This document shows, in pieces, positions 17,013 to 27,442 of a stretch of DNA of 64,000 nucleotides (the first letter of the stretch is position 1; every line of letters begins with the position of its first letter). Both the position numbers and the translations under genes were made by a program. The notes beneath the pieces were generated by a model that ran no database searches, was not told the origin of the DNA, and worked only from the letters and a program-made list of their open reading frames with translations. Origin of the DNA: Streptomyces lavendulae subsp. lavendulae (lineage in GTDB: Bacteria > Actinomycetota > Actinomycetes > Streptomycetales > Streptomycetaceae). The stretch covers positions 2,976,001 to 3,040,000 of the forward strand of contig NZ_CP024985.1 in assembly GCF_002803845.1 (NCBI RefSeq), in the 5' to 3' direction.

Positions 17013-19649
17013 TCAGCGCAGCACCACGCCGCCCACCGGTTCGGCGTCCACCGGGGCGGCGACCAGACCCAGTTCGGCCGCCGTCGCCAGCAGCGGGTGG
17101 CTCGGCAGGACCCGCACGGTGTAGCCGAAGGGCCCCGTGCGGTCGAGGGCGAGCGGGCCCTCGTAGACCCAGCGGCCCTCCAGGTCCGGTCCGACGGCGG
17201 GCTTGAGCGGGAAGGTCCGGGCGTCCCGGATCACGTCCTGCGCGTCGACCCGGCCCGCGACGGCCTGCACCTCCACGTCGTCGGGTGCCAGCGAGTCCAG
17301 CGCCACCCGGACCCGCAGGGTGAGGGTGGCGCCCAGCTCGGCGGTGCCCCCGACGGGCGCCGCCGCGACGGCCTCCACGTGCTCGACCGCCACCCGCGGC
17401 CAGGCCGCCCGGACGCGCCCCTTCCACCAGGCGAGGTCCCGCGCGGCGGCGGGGTCCAGGGCCCGGTGGGAGAGGGCGGCGGGGGCGTAGAGCCGCTCCA
17501 CGTACTCCCGCACCATCCGCCCCGCGAGCACCTTCGGGCCCAGGGACACCAGGGTGCGGCGGACCATCTCGATCCACCGCACGGGCAGCCCGGTCCGCCC
17601 GGTCCGGTCGTAGAACCGGGGTGCGACGCGGCTCTCGATCAACTCGTAGAGGGCGCCCGCCTCCAGGTCGTCGCGCCGGTCCTCGTCGGTGCCCAGGCCG
17701 TCGGCGGTGGGGATCGCCCAGCCGAAGTCGGGCTCGAACCACTCGTCCCACCAGCCGTCGAGGACGGAGAGGTTGAGGCACCCGTTGAGGGCGGCCTTCA
17801 TCCCGCTGGTGCCGCAGGCCTCCAGCGGCCGCAGCGGGTTGTTCAGCCAGACGTCGCAGCCCGGGTAGAGCTTCTGGGCCATGGCCATGCCGTAGTCGGG
17901 CAGGAACACGATCCGGTGGCGCACCCGCGGGTCGTCGGAGAAGCGCACCAGCTCCTGCACCAGGCGCTTCCCGCCGTCGTCGGCCGGGTGCGCCTTGCCC
18001 GCGACGACGATCTGCACGGGCCGTTCCGGGTCCAGGAGCAGCCGGCGCAGCCGCTCGGGATCGCGGAGCATCAGCGTGAGCCGCTTGTACGAGGGCACCC
18101 GGCGGGCGAACCCGATGGTCAGCACGTCCGGGTCCAGGACGGAGTCCACCCAGCCCAGTTCGGCGTCGGCGGCCCCGCGCTGCTTCCACGAGGCCCGCAG
18201 CCGGTCCCGCACCTCCTGCACCAGCTGCTCGCGCAGGGCCCGGCGTACGTCCCACACGTCCTGGTCCGCGATCTGCGCGACCGCGTCCCAGCGCGGCGAA
18301 CCGCCGACCGCGAGAGCGTCCTCGGTGCGCCCGGGCCCGATCTGGCGGGCGCCGAGCCGCATCACCTCGGGGGCGACCCAGGTCGGGGCGTGCACCCCGT
18401 TCGTGACGGACACGATGGGCACGTCGGCCGCGTCGAAGCCCGGCCAGAGCCCGGCGAACATGCCGCGGCTGACGGCCCCGTGGAGGGTGGAGACCCCGTT
18501 GGCGCGCTGGGCCAGGCGCAGCCCCATGACGGCCATGTTGAACACCCCGGGGTCACCGCCCGGGAAGGTCTCGGCCCCGAGCTCCAGGATCCGCTCGACC
18601 GGTACGGAGGGCAGCTCGCCGCCCTCGCCGAAGTGCCGGGCGACCAAGGAGCGCTCGAAGCGGTCGATGCCCGCGGGCACGGGGGTGTGCGTGGTGAACA
18701 CGGTCCCGGCGCGGACCGCCTCGACGGCGGCGTCGAAGCCGAGCCCCTGCTCCCCTTCCAGTTCCCTTATGCGCTCCAGGCCCAGGAACCCGGCGTGGCC
18801 CTCGTTGGTGTGGAAGACCTCGGGGGCGGCGTGCCCGGTGATCCCGCAGTAGGCGCGCACGGCCCGGACGCCGCCGATGCCGAGCAGCATCTCCTGGAGC
18901 AGGCGGTGGTCGCTGCCGCCGCCGTAGAGCCGGTCGGTCACCTCGCGGGCGGCGGCGTCGTTGTCCTCGACGTCGGAGTCGAGCAGCAGCAGCGGTACCC
19001 GCCCGACGCGGGCCTGCCAGATGTGCGCGTGCAACGACCGCCCGCCCGGCAGGGTGAGCGACACCCGGGCGGGGGTCGCGTCCTCGTGGCGCAGCAGGGT
19101 CAGGGGCAGTTCGTGGGGATCGAGGACGGGGTAGTGCTCCTGCTGCCAGCCGTCGCGGGAGAGGGACTGGCGGAAGTAGCCGTGCCGGTACAGCAGCCCG
19201 ACACCGATGACGGGGACGCCGAGGTCGCTGGCGGCCTTGAGGTGGTCGCCGGCCAGGATCCCGAGGCCGCCCGAGTACTGCGGCAGCGCGGCGGTGATCC
19301 CGAACTCGGGGGAGAAGTAGGCGATGGCGGCGGGGAGCTCGGCGGTGTTCTCCTGGCTCTGGTACCACCTCCCGCCGTGGACGTAGTCGTCGAGGTCGGC
19401 CGCGGCGACGGCGAGTCGCCGCAGGAACCGCCGGTCGGCGGCGAGTTCCTCCAGCCGGGCGGCGGGCACGGACCCGAGCAGCCGGACGGGGTCGCCGCCG
19501 GCGGCCTGCCAGCCCTCGGGGTCGACGGATTGAAAGAGTTCGCGGGTTTCCGTATGCCACGACCAGCGCAGGTTGCGCGCGAGTTCGGCGAGCGGCATCA
19601 GGGGTTCCGGGAGGACGGGGCGCACGGTGAATCGACGGATGGCCTTCAC
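17013..19649 (-). CDS. glgP: Alpha-glucan (glycogen) phosphorylase, GT35
   Basis: 878 aa, start GTG 19649 (VKAIRRFTV) with GAAGGTGG upstream. It is the actinobacterial type with an N-terminal domain (LAELARNLRWSWHTETRELF). It has AYFSPEFGITAALPQYSGGLG, FHTNEGHAGFLGLERI, VFTTHTPVPAGIDRF and the cofactor region EACGTSGMKAALNGCLNLS, whose Lys would form the Schiff base with pyridoxal phosphate. It releases glucose-1-phosphate from alpha-1,4-glucan. It lies next to glgE-treS-mak-glgB on the other strand and so provides the breakdown arm of glucan metabolism. Length is normal for this subtype. Confidence 0.93.
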   Translation of the reverse strand: MKAIRRFTVRPVLPEPLMPLAELARNLRWSWHTETRELFQSVDPEGWQAAGGDPVRLLGSVPAARLEELAADRRFLRRLAVAAADLDDYVHGGRWYQSQENTAELPAAIAYFSPEFGITAALPQYSGGLGILAGDHLKAASDLGVPVIGVGLLYRHGYFRQSLSRDGWQQEHYPVLDPHELPLTLLRHEDATPARVSLTLPGGRSLHAHIWQARVGRVPLLLLDSDVEDNDAAAREVTDRLYGGGSDHRLLQEMLLGIGGVRAVRAYCGITGHAAPEVFHTNEGHAGFLGLERIRELEGEQGLGFDAAVEAVRAGTVFTTHTPVPAGIDRFERSLVARHFGEGGELPSVPVERILELGAETFPGGDPGVFNMAVMGLRLAQRANGVSTLHGAVSRGMFAGLWPGFDAADVPIVSVTNGVHAPTWVAPEVMRLGARQIGPGRTEDALAVGGSPRWDAVAQIADQDVWDVRRALREQLVQEVRDRLRASWKQRGAADAELGWVDSVLDPDVLTIGFARRVPSYKRLTLMLRDPERLRRLLLDPERPVQIVVAGKAHPADDGGKRLVQELVRFSDDPRVRHRIVFLPDYGMAMAQKLYPGCDVWLNNPLRPLEACGTSGMKAALNGCLNLSVLDGWWDEWFEPDFGWAIPTADGLGTDEDRRDDLEAGALYELIESRVAPRFYDRTGRTGLPVRWIEMVRRTLVSLGPKVLAGRMVREYVERLYAPAALSHRALDPAAARDLAWWKGRVRAAWPRVAVEHVEAVAAAPVGGTAELGATLTLRVRVALDSLAPDDVEVQAVAGRVDAQDVIRDARTFPLKPAVGPDLEGRWVYEGPLALDRTGPFGYTVRVLPSHPLLATAAELGLVAAPVDAEPVGGVVLR

Positions 19650-19758
19650 GTGTACCACCTTCGCAGGGGATGACGGATAGGAGCGGCCGCACCACGCTGT
19701 GCACCCGCGCAACGCCCCCGGAAGGCTAGCGTCGCCCCCGGCCGCGGGCCATCCCGCC

Positions 19759-20682
19759 TCAGCCCGTGCGGCCGGGCCGCAGCAGTGCGTCCAGGTAAGT
19801 GCGGGGCCGGGCCGGGAGGGTGGCGGCGTCCAGGGCGTGCAGGAGCGCGAGGTGCGGGGGGCCGAGGAAGGGGGCCAGGCCCAGGAGGGCCGCGAGCTCG
19901 GACTCCAGGGCGGCCGGGTCGGTCTCGGCGACGGCGGCACGGGCCAGGGCGGCACAGAGCATCCGTCCCGCCTCCGGGTCGACGACGGGTGCGGCCGCTC
20001 CGCCCGTGCCGGCTGCTCCGCCTGTTCCGCCCGTGCCGCCTGTTCCGCCCGTGCCGGCGGCTCCGGCCGCGTCCGCCGCCCCGGCGGCGGCCAGGGCGCG
20101 GACGCGGGGGTCGGGTGCGCGCAGCCCGCGTACGCACTCCCGCGGGCGGGGGTCGGCGTCGAGGCGCTCCCACTCCCCCAGGCCGCGCGCCCCGGGCCCG
20201 GAGAGCAGCACCCGCCCGGTGCACCCGGAGTCGAGGCGGTCGGCGGCCCGGCCGTAGAGCTCGATGCGCTCCAGTACGGTCCACGCCCCGTCCGGGGTGC
20301 GCAGCCACAGCCCGGTGCGCGGGGCGCCGCGCAGGCAGCGCACGACGGCCAGGGTGGCGGCGCCGTTGGGCCGCACGGGCGCGGAGATCTGGAGCCGGCC
20401 GGCCCGCGCGAGGAGCCGGGCGAGCACGGGGGAGTCGGAGCGGACCAGGCCGAGCCGGTGCAGGTCCCCGTCGGTGAGTCCCGCTTCGACGGCGGGCAGC
20501 GCGTCGAGCTGGGCCGCGAGCGCGCCGGGTTCCGTCTCGGCGCCGGCCGCCCGCACGAGGGCCGCGCCGATCGCCTCCTCCGCCTCCGGCTCCCACACCC
20601 GCAGCGCCACCCGGCGTGCGGCGGCCTCCCGTTGCCGGGGGTCGGGATGTCCGAGCTGCTCCGTCAGGCCCATGCCCGGCAT
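19759..20682 (-). CDS. Hypothetical protein with internal duplication
   Basis: 307 aa from ATG 20682 (another ATG at 20673). No family is recognised. The N-terminal part (GAALVRAAGAETEPGALAAQ) and the C-terminal part (CAALARAAVAETDPAALESE) resemble each other, so the gene looks like an internal duplication of a helical module. Between them lies a mixed region (LWLRTPDGAWTVLERIELYG) and a Gly/Thr/Ala linker (about residues 195-230) coded by near-identical 9-18 bp DNA repeats at 20000-20060. It starts 36 bases after the zinc-ribbon protein stop and may share its transcript. Confidence 0.65.
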   Translation of the reverse strand: MPGMGLTEQLGHPDPRQREAAARRVALRVWEPEAEEAIGAALVRAAGAETEPGALAAQLDALPAVEAGLTDGDLHRLGLVRSDSPVLARLLARAGRLQISAPVRPNGAATLAVVRCLRGAPRTGLWLRTPDGAWTVLERIELYGRAADRLDSGCTGRVLLSGPGARGLGEWERLDADPRPRECVRGLRAPDPRVRALAAAGAADAAGAAGTGGTGGTGGTGGAAGTGGAAAPVVDPEAGRMLCAALARAAVAETDPAALESELAALLGLAPFLGPPHLALLHALDAATLPARPRTYLDALLRPGRTG

Positions 20683-20718
20683 TGTCCCGCGTGCGCGGGG
20701 CGCGGCGGACCGCCGGCA

Positions 20719-21228
20719 TCATCTCCCGTGGCCGAAGTTCCACCGGGCCGGCAGGTCGGCGTCGCACAGGGCGCACACGTACCACTCCTCCCTGACGACG
20801 TTGCACGCGCGGCAGCTCTCGCACCGGCGGAAGACCACCGCGTGGGTGAAGCCCTCCGGGCGGTGGATCCCGGCCCGGTCCAGGGCGGCGGCGACGGCCC
20901 GCCAGGCCGTCAGGTCGGGGCAGTAGCCGGTGGACAGGTTGCTCACCGCGTCCACCGTCCACGGCCCGGCGGCGCCCCGCAGGAAGCCCATCTCCCCCGC
21001 CGCCCGTACCGGTTCGCCGCCCGCGCAGACGACGTGCTCGCTGCGCCGGGGCGCGATCCGCAGCACCCCCTCCCGGTCGACCACGTAGGTGCAGGGCTCG
21101 CCCGGGTCTCCGGGGAGGGGCTCCAGGTCCCCCGGGCCGCGCACGGCCCGGCCGCGGACCCCGGGGCGGACGAGGGCGGCCGGGCCCGGCGGGCCGACGT
21201 ACGGGAACAGGGGCGGCGGGGCGGCCAC
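20719..21228 (-). CDS. Hypothetical protein with C-terminal zinc-ribbon-like cysteines
   Basis: 169 aa from GTG 21228, three bases after the acetyltransferase stop. The first half is Pro/Gly-rich and includes CTYVVDREGVLRIAPRRSEH and FLRGAAGPWTVDAVSNLSTGY. The C-terminal 40 residues hold C-x2-C-x2-C, then C-x2-C (RRCESCRACNVVREEWYVCALCDADLP), a likely zinc site. The tail ARWNFGHGR is basic. No enzyme motif is seen. Tight spacing suggests co-expression with the genes on both sides. Confidence 0.7.
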   Translation of the reverse strand: MAAPPPLFPYVGPPGPAALVRPGVRGRAVRGPGDLEPLPGDPGEPCTYVVDREGVLRIAPRRSEHVVCAGGEPVRAAGEMGFLRGAAGPWTVDAVSNLSTGYCPDLTAWRAVAAALDRAGIHRPEGFTHAVVFRRCESCRACNVVREEWYVCALCDADLPARWNFGHGR

Positions 21229-21231
21229 CGG

Positions 21232-21816
21232 CTACGCCGGCTCCGGGTCCGTCGCCAGGCGGGCGTGCAGGTGCTCGTCGTGCCAGCCGTCCGCGTGGTG
21301 GAGGGCGCCGCGCATCGTGCCCTCCAGGGGGAAGCCCGCCCGGACGGCGACGGCGCAGGAGGCCGGGTTGGCCACCGAGTGGCAGATCCGCAGCCGGTGC
21401 AGGCCGAGGTCGTCGAAGGCCCACCGGGAGACGGCCCGTACGCCCTGCACCGTCGCGCCGCGCCCGCGCCCGCGGGGCAGCAGCCAGTACAGGAACTCCG
21501 CGCTCGAACCGCTCACATCGATGTCGCCGAGGCCGACGAGCCCGACGGCCGGAGCCGGGCCCGGTTCGGCCAGCGCCCACACCGCGGCCTCCCCCGCCTC
21601 CCAGCGCAGGCCCCAGCGCCGGACGCGGGCGGCGGCCGATTCCGGGGATTCCGGCTCGGGCCGGTTCCAGTGCCGTATACCGGGGTCCGCGTACGCCTCC
21701 ACGAGGACCGGTGCGTCCGCCTCCCGCCAGGGCCGCAGCTCCATCCCGCAGGGCAGCGCGAACACCGGCTGTGGGGCCCTGGTGGCAGGTGGGGCGGGGG
21801 ATGTCTCGGTGTACAA
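21232..21816 (-). CDS. GNAT family N-acetyltransferase
   Basis: 194 aa from TTG 21816, chosen because GAGGAG lies six bases upstream; ATG 21864 gives 210 aa but has a poorly placed G-run. The fold follows RimJ-type acetyltransferases: MELRPWREADAPVLVEAY at the start, VGLVGLGDIDVSG, the acetyl-CoA loop LPRGRGRGATVQGVRAVSRW, and LHRLRICHSVANPASCAVAVRAGF. It would acetylate a protein N-terminus or small molecule; the substrate is unknown. First gene of a likely three-gene minus-strand group, divergent from glgE. Confidence 0.85.
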   Translation of the reverse strand: MYTETSPAPPATRAPQPVFALPCGMELRPWREADAPVLVEAYADPGIRHWNRPEPESPESAAARVRRWGLRWEAGEAAVWALAEPGPAPAVGLVGLGDIDVSGSSAEFLYWLLPRGRGRGATVQGVRAVSRWAFDDLGLHRLRICHSVANPASCAVAVRAGFPLEGTMRGALHHADGWHDEHLHARLATDPEPA

Positions 21817-22026
21817 CGGCTGCTCCTCGCCGACTTGACGGAGCCTCGGCGGATGTCGATCCATCCCCTGGACTTCCGCGTGCCACTACGTACGAGTAGT
21901 TAACCAACAGCACGGATTGGGCGGGGTGTGAGTGGGGCAGGGCTCTGCGGGTACGCGCGGTACACGCACGGTGCACCCGCCCCCAACCTTTCCCCGCCAC
22001 CCGAGTGAACGCGGACAGGAGCGGCC

Positions 22027-22155
22027 ATGCCCGCAGCCCAGCCGTCTTCCGAGCGGCTAGAAACAGAGCGAACAGAGCGTGCACTACCGGCCGTCATCAC
22101 GGCCGGCCTGTTGTCACCGAGCCCTGCGAACTGCCCCCAGGTGATCCCATCATGA
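22027..22155 (+). CDS. Possible 42-residue leader ORF overlapping the glgE start
   Basis: ATG 22027 has an excellent AGGAG (22017-22021) five bases upstream and encodes 42 residues ([20 protein letters not shown]...). It ends at TGA 22153-22155, overlapping the glgE ATG (22152) as ATGA. It may be a leader peptide that couples translation, or the relic of a longer GlgE N-terminus displaced by an indel: its start resembles the short Pro/Ser-rich N-terminus I recall for GlgE of S. coelicolor. Confidence 0.35.
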   Translation: MPAAQPSSERLETERTERALPAVITAGLLSPSPANCPQVIPS

Positions 22156-24142
22156 TCGGTCGCATTCCCGTGCTGGACGTCCGCCCCGCCGTCGACTGCG
22201 GCGCCAGACCCGCCAAGGCGGTCGTGGACGAGGTCTTCGAAATCTCCGCCACCGTGTTCCGAGAGGGCCACGACGCCGTGGCCGCGCACGTCGTACTGCG
22301 CGACCCCAGCGGGCGGCTGCGCCCGCCCGTCCCCCTGACCGAGCTCGCCCCCGGCACCGACCGGTGGGGGGCCCGGGTGTCCGCCGAGGTCGAGGGGAGG
22401 TGGACCTACACCGTCGAGGCGTGGAGCGATCCGGTCGCCACCTGGCGCGCCCACGCCGCCATCAAGATCCCGGCGGGCCTCGACACCGGACTGACCCTGC
22501 TCGAAGGCGCGGAGCTCTACACCCGCGCCGCGGCCAAGATCCCCAAGCGCGACGGACGCGAGGCCGTACTGGCGGCGGCCGACGCGATGCGCGACGAGGA
22601 CCGGCCGGTGGAGCAGCGGTACGCGGCCGCGCTCGCCCCGGCGGTCGACGCGGCGCTGGCCAGGCGCCCCTACCGGGAGCTGGTCACCGCGGCCAAGCCG
22701 CTGCCCCTGCAGGTCGAACGCAAGCGGGCCCTCTTCGGTTCCTGGTACGAGATGTTCCCGCGCTCGGAGGGCGCGGTGGTCGAGCCGGACGGGGCGCCGG
22801 TGAGCGGCACCTTCCGGACGGCCGCCGAGCGGCTGCCGGCCATCGCCGCCATGGGCTTCGACGTGGTGTACCTGCCTCCCGTCCACCCCATCGGCTCCAC
22901 CCATCGCAAGGGCCCCAACAACACGCTTTCGGCAGGGAGTTGGGATCCGGGCGTACCGTGGGCGATCGGTTCCACGGAGGGCGGGCACGACGCCGTCCAC
23001 CCCGAGCTCGGCACCATCGAGGACTTCGACGCCTTCGTCGCCCGCGCCCGCGAGCTGCGCATGGAGATCGCCCTCGACTTCGCCCTCCAGTGCTCCCCGG
23101 ACCACCCGTGGGTGGAAAAGCACCCGGAGTGGTTCCGCCACCGCGCGGACGGGACGATCGCCTACGCCGAGAACCCGCCGAAGAAGTACCAGGACATCTA
23201 CCCGATCCACTTCGACGCCGACATGGCCGGCATCGTCGCGGAGACGGTCCGGATCCTGCGGCACTGGATGGACCACGGCGTGCGGATCTTCCGCGTGGAC
23301 AATCCGCACACCAAGCCGGTCGTGTTCTGGCAGAAGGTGATCGCGGACATCAACAAGTCCGACCCCGACGTGATCTTCCTGGCGGAGGCCTTCACCCGGC
23401 CCGCCATGATGCGCGCGCTCGCCGCGATCGGCTTCCAGCAGTCGTACACGTACTTCACCTGGCGCAACACCAAGGCCGAGCTGACCGAGTACGTCACCGA
23501 GCTGTCCGGGGACCGTTCGGCCTCCGTGATGCGGCCGAACTTCTTCGTGAACACGCCCGACATCCTGCACGAGTACCTGCAGAAGGGAGGCCGGCCGGCC
23601 TTCGAGGTCCGGGCGGTCCTCGCCGCCACCCTCTCCCCCACCTGGGGCGTCTACGCCGGCTACGAGCTCTGCGAGAACGAGCCGGTGCGCGAGGGCAGCG
23701 AGGAGTACCGGGACTCCGAGAAGTACGAGCTGCGGCCGCGCGACTGGGCCGCCGCCAACCGCGAGGGCCGCTCCATCGCCCCGCTGATCACCACCCTGAA
23801 CCGGCTCCGCCGGCGCAACCCCGCACTCCAGCAGTTGCGCGACATCCACTTCCACTCGACCGACAACGAACAGGTGATCGCTTTTTCGAAGCACGCCGGA
23901 GCCAATTCCGTACTGGTGGTCGTCAACCTCGATCCGCACCACACCCAGGAGGCGACGGTCTCGTTGGACATGCCGGTACTCGGCCTCGACTGGCACGGGT
24001 CCCTCGCGGTGCGCGACGAGCTCACCGGCGAGACCTACCACTGGGGCAGGGCGAACTACGTGCGCCTAGAGCCGGGCCGCACGCCCGCGCACGTACTGGC
24101 CGCCCTGCGACCGTCCCCGCCCACCGGAGGGTCACCCACCAC

Positions 24143-24146
<4 letters not shown>
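22152..24146 (+). CDS. glgE: Alpha-1,4-glucan:maltose-1-phosphate maltosyltransferase
   Basis: 664 aa from ATG 22152, with AGGTGA (22139-22144) seven bases upstream. The N-terminal beta-sandwich domain ([18 protein letters not shown]) and an inserted helical domain precede the GH13_3 barrel. [13 protein letters not shown] binds the maltosyl donor region. The nucleophile Asp lies in [13 protein letters not shown] and the acid/base Glu in [13 protein letters not shown]. GlgE extends alpha-1,4-glucan using maltose-1-phosphate in the cytoplasm. It receives donor from mak and treS encoded immediately downstream. Its stop overlaps the treS start (ATGA). Confidence 0.96.
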
Positions 24147-25849
<1,703 letters not shown>

Positions 25850-25859
25850 CGGGGCCGAT

Positions 25860-25903
25860 GTACGGGGCGGGCACTCATTTGGGTCAATCGCCCGCCCCTG
25901 TAC
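25860..25903 (+). terminator. Inverted repeat in the treS-mak gap (possible attenuator)
   Basis: Arms GTACGGGGCGGGC (25860-25872) and GCCCGCCCCTGTAC (25890-25903) pair with a single bulge and a 17-base loop, 10 bases past the treS stop. It sits inside an otherwise tightly packed operon, so it may reduce downstream expression or stabilise the upstream message. Confidence 0.5.
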
Positions 25904-26005
25904 GGATCATCCTGACCCGACACTCGCCCATACCGGAGAAGCAACTGCCGCGCATCCGGGACACTCTGCGCATTCTGTGACGGCCCGGGGAAAGGACGCG
26001 ACGCC

Positions 26006-27442
26006 ATGTCGGAGGCTGCATCCGCCCGGAGCCGGCTGGCGGCCGACCGGGCCGCCGGGATCGCCCCGCTGGAACCGATGCTGCGGGCCTGGCTGCCCAC
26101 GCAGCGCTGGTTCGCGGGCAAGGGCCGCGCCATCAGCAGGCTCAGGGCCGTCTCCGCGGCCGAACTGCTGCCGCCGGGGTCCACCCCCGGCCTGCTGCAC
26201 CTGCTCCTCGACGTGGACGGGGACTGCTACCAACTCCTGCTCGGCATCCGCCCGTCCCCCCTGCCGCCCGCCCTCGGCCCCGCCCTGATCGGGCACGTCG
26301 ACAGCGGGCCGTACACGGGCCGGACGGTCTACGAGGCACTGGGCGACCCCCGGCTGGCCTCGATGCTGCTGGAGCGGCTGCGCTCCCCCGGGACCCTGGG
26401 GCCGCTGCGCTTCGACCGGGACCCCGGGGCCCCCGTCCCGGCCGGGCTCACCCCCCGTCCGTTGTCCGGGGAACAGACCAACTCCTCGCTGATCTACGGG
26501 GATTCGTACATCCTGAAGGTCTTCCGCCGGGTCGGTCCCGGGGTCAACCCCGACCTGGAACTGCCCAGAGCCCTGGCCGCCGCCGGCTGCGCCCGGGTAC
26601 CCGCCCCGGTCGCCTGGTACGAGGCCGATCTGCCCGGTGGAGAACCGTTGACCCTGGGCGTCCTCCAGCCCTACCTGCGCGGCTCCGACGACGGCTGGCA
26701 GCTGGCGCTGCGCCGGCTCGGCGCCGGGGCCGACTTCACCGCCGAGGCGCACGCGCTGGGCCGGGCCACCGCCGAGGTGCACAGCGCCCTGGCCGCTGCC
26801 CTGCCCACCCTGGCGCTCGGCCCCGAGCAGACGGCCCGGCTCGCCGCCGGGATGACCGCGCGGCTCGCCGCCACCGTCCGCGAGGTGCCCGCCCTCCAGC
26901 CCTACGAGGCCGGGCTGCGCGGGGCCTTCGACGCCCTGGCCGCCTCCCGGGGCGCCGGGGTCCCCGCCCAGCGCATCCACGGCGACCTGCACCTGGGGCA
27001 GACCCTGCGCACCGCCGACGGCAGCTGGTCGCTGATCGACTTCGAGGGGGAGCCCGCGCGGCCGCTGGCGGACCGGCGGCGGCCCGAACCGGCCGTGCGC
27101 GACATCGCCGGGATACTGCGCTCCTTCGACTACGCCGCCCGCTCGCACCGGCCGTTCGCCCCCGCCTGGGCGGACGCCTGCCGGTCCGCGTTCTGCGAGG
27201 GCTACGCCCGCACCACCGGCCGCGACCCCCGCGAGGACCCGGTGCTGCTGCGCGCGTACGAGACCGACAAGGCGGTGTACGAGGCCCGTTACGAGTCCCG
27301 GCACCGCCCCGACTGGCTGCACGTCCCGATGGCGGCGATCCGCCGTCTGTCGGAACCCCAGCGACCCGCCCACCGCATGCCCCCGCCGGTCACCCCCGGC
27401 ACCACTCCCCACCCGAAGCCCCCGAGGAGGCCGCTCGCGTGA
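26006..27442 (+). CDS. mak: Maltokinase
   Basis: 478 aa from ATG 26006; AAGGA is nine bases upstream. It has the N-cap domain ([20 protein letters not shown]) typical of Mak/Pep2 and an aminoglycoside-phosphotransferase-like kinase core: catalytic loop [11 protein letters not shown] and metal site LIDFEGEP. It phosphorylates maltose with ATP to maltose-1-phosphate, the GlgE donor. The 156-bp gap from treS carries an inverted repeat. Its stop overlaps the glgB GTG start (GTGA), so the two are translationally coupled. Confidence 0.94.
   Translation: MSEAASARSRLAADRAAGIAPLEPMLRAWLPTQRWFAGKGRAISRLRAVSAAELLPPGSTPGLLHLLLDVDGDCYQLLLGIRPSPLPPALGPALIGHVDSGPYTGRTVYEALGDPRLASMLLERLRSPGTLGPLRFDRDPGAPVPAGLTPRPLSGEQTNSSLIYGDSYILKVFRRVGPGVNPDLELPRALAAAGCARVPAPVAWYEADLPGGEPLTLGVLQPYLRGSDDGWQLALRRLGAGADFTAEAHALGRATAEVHSALAAALPTLALGPEQTARLAAGMTARLAATVREVPALQPYEAGLRGAFDALAASRGAGVPAQRIHGDLHLGQTLRTADGSWSLIDFEGEPARPLADRRRPEPAVRDIAGILRSFDYAARSHRPFAPAWADACRSAFCEGYARTTGRDPREDPVLLRAYETDKAVYEARYESRHRPDWLHVPMAAIRRLSEPQRPAHRMPPPVTPGTTPHPKPPRRPLA

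Noticed and set aside
25858..25980. Small ORF of about 40 codons between treS and mak
   Set aside because: No ribosome site and it is embedded in the inverted repeat; composition is not gene-like.
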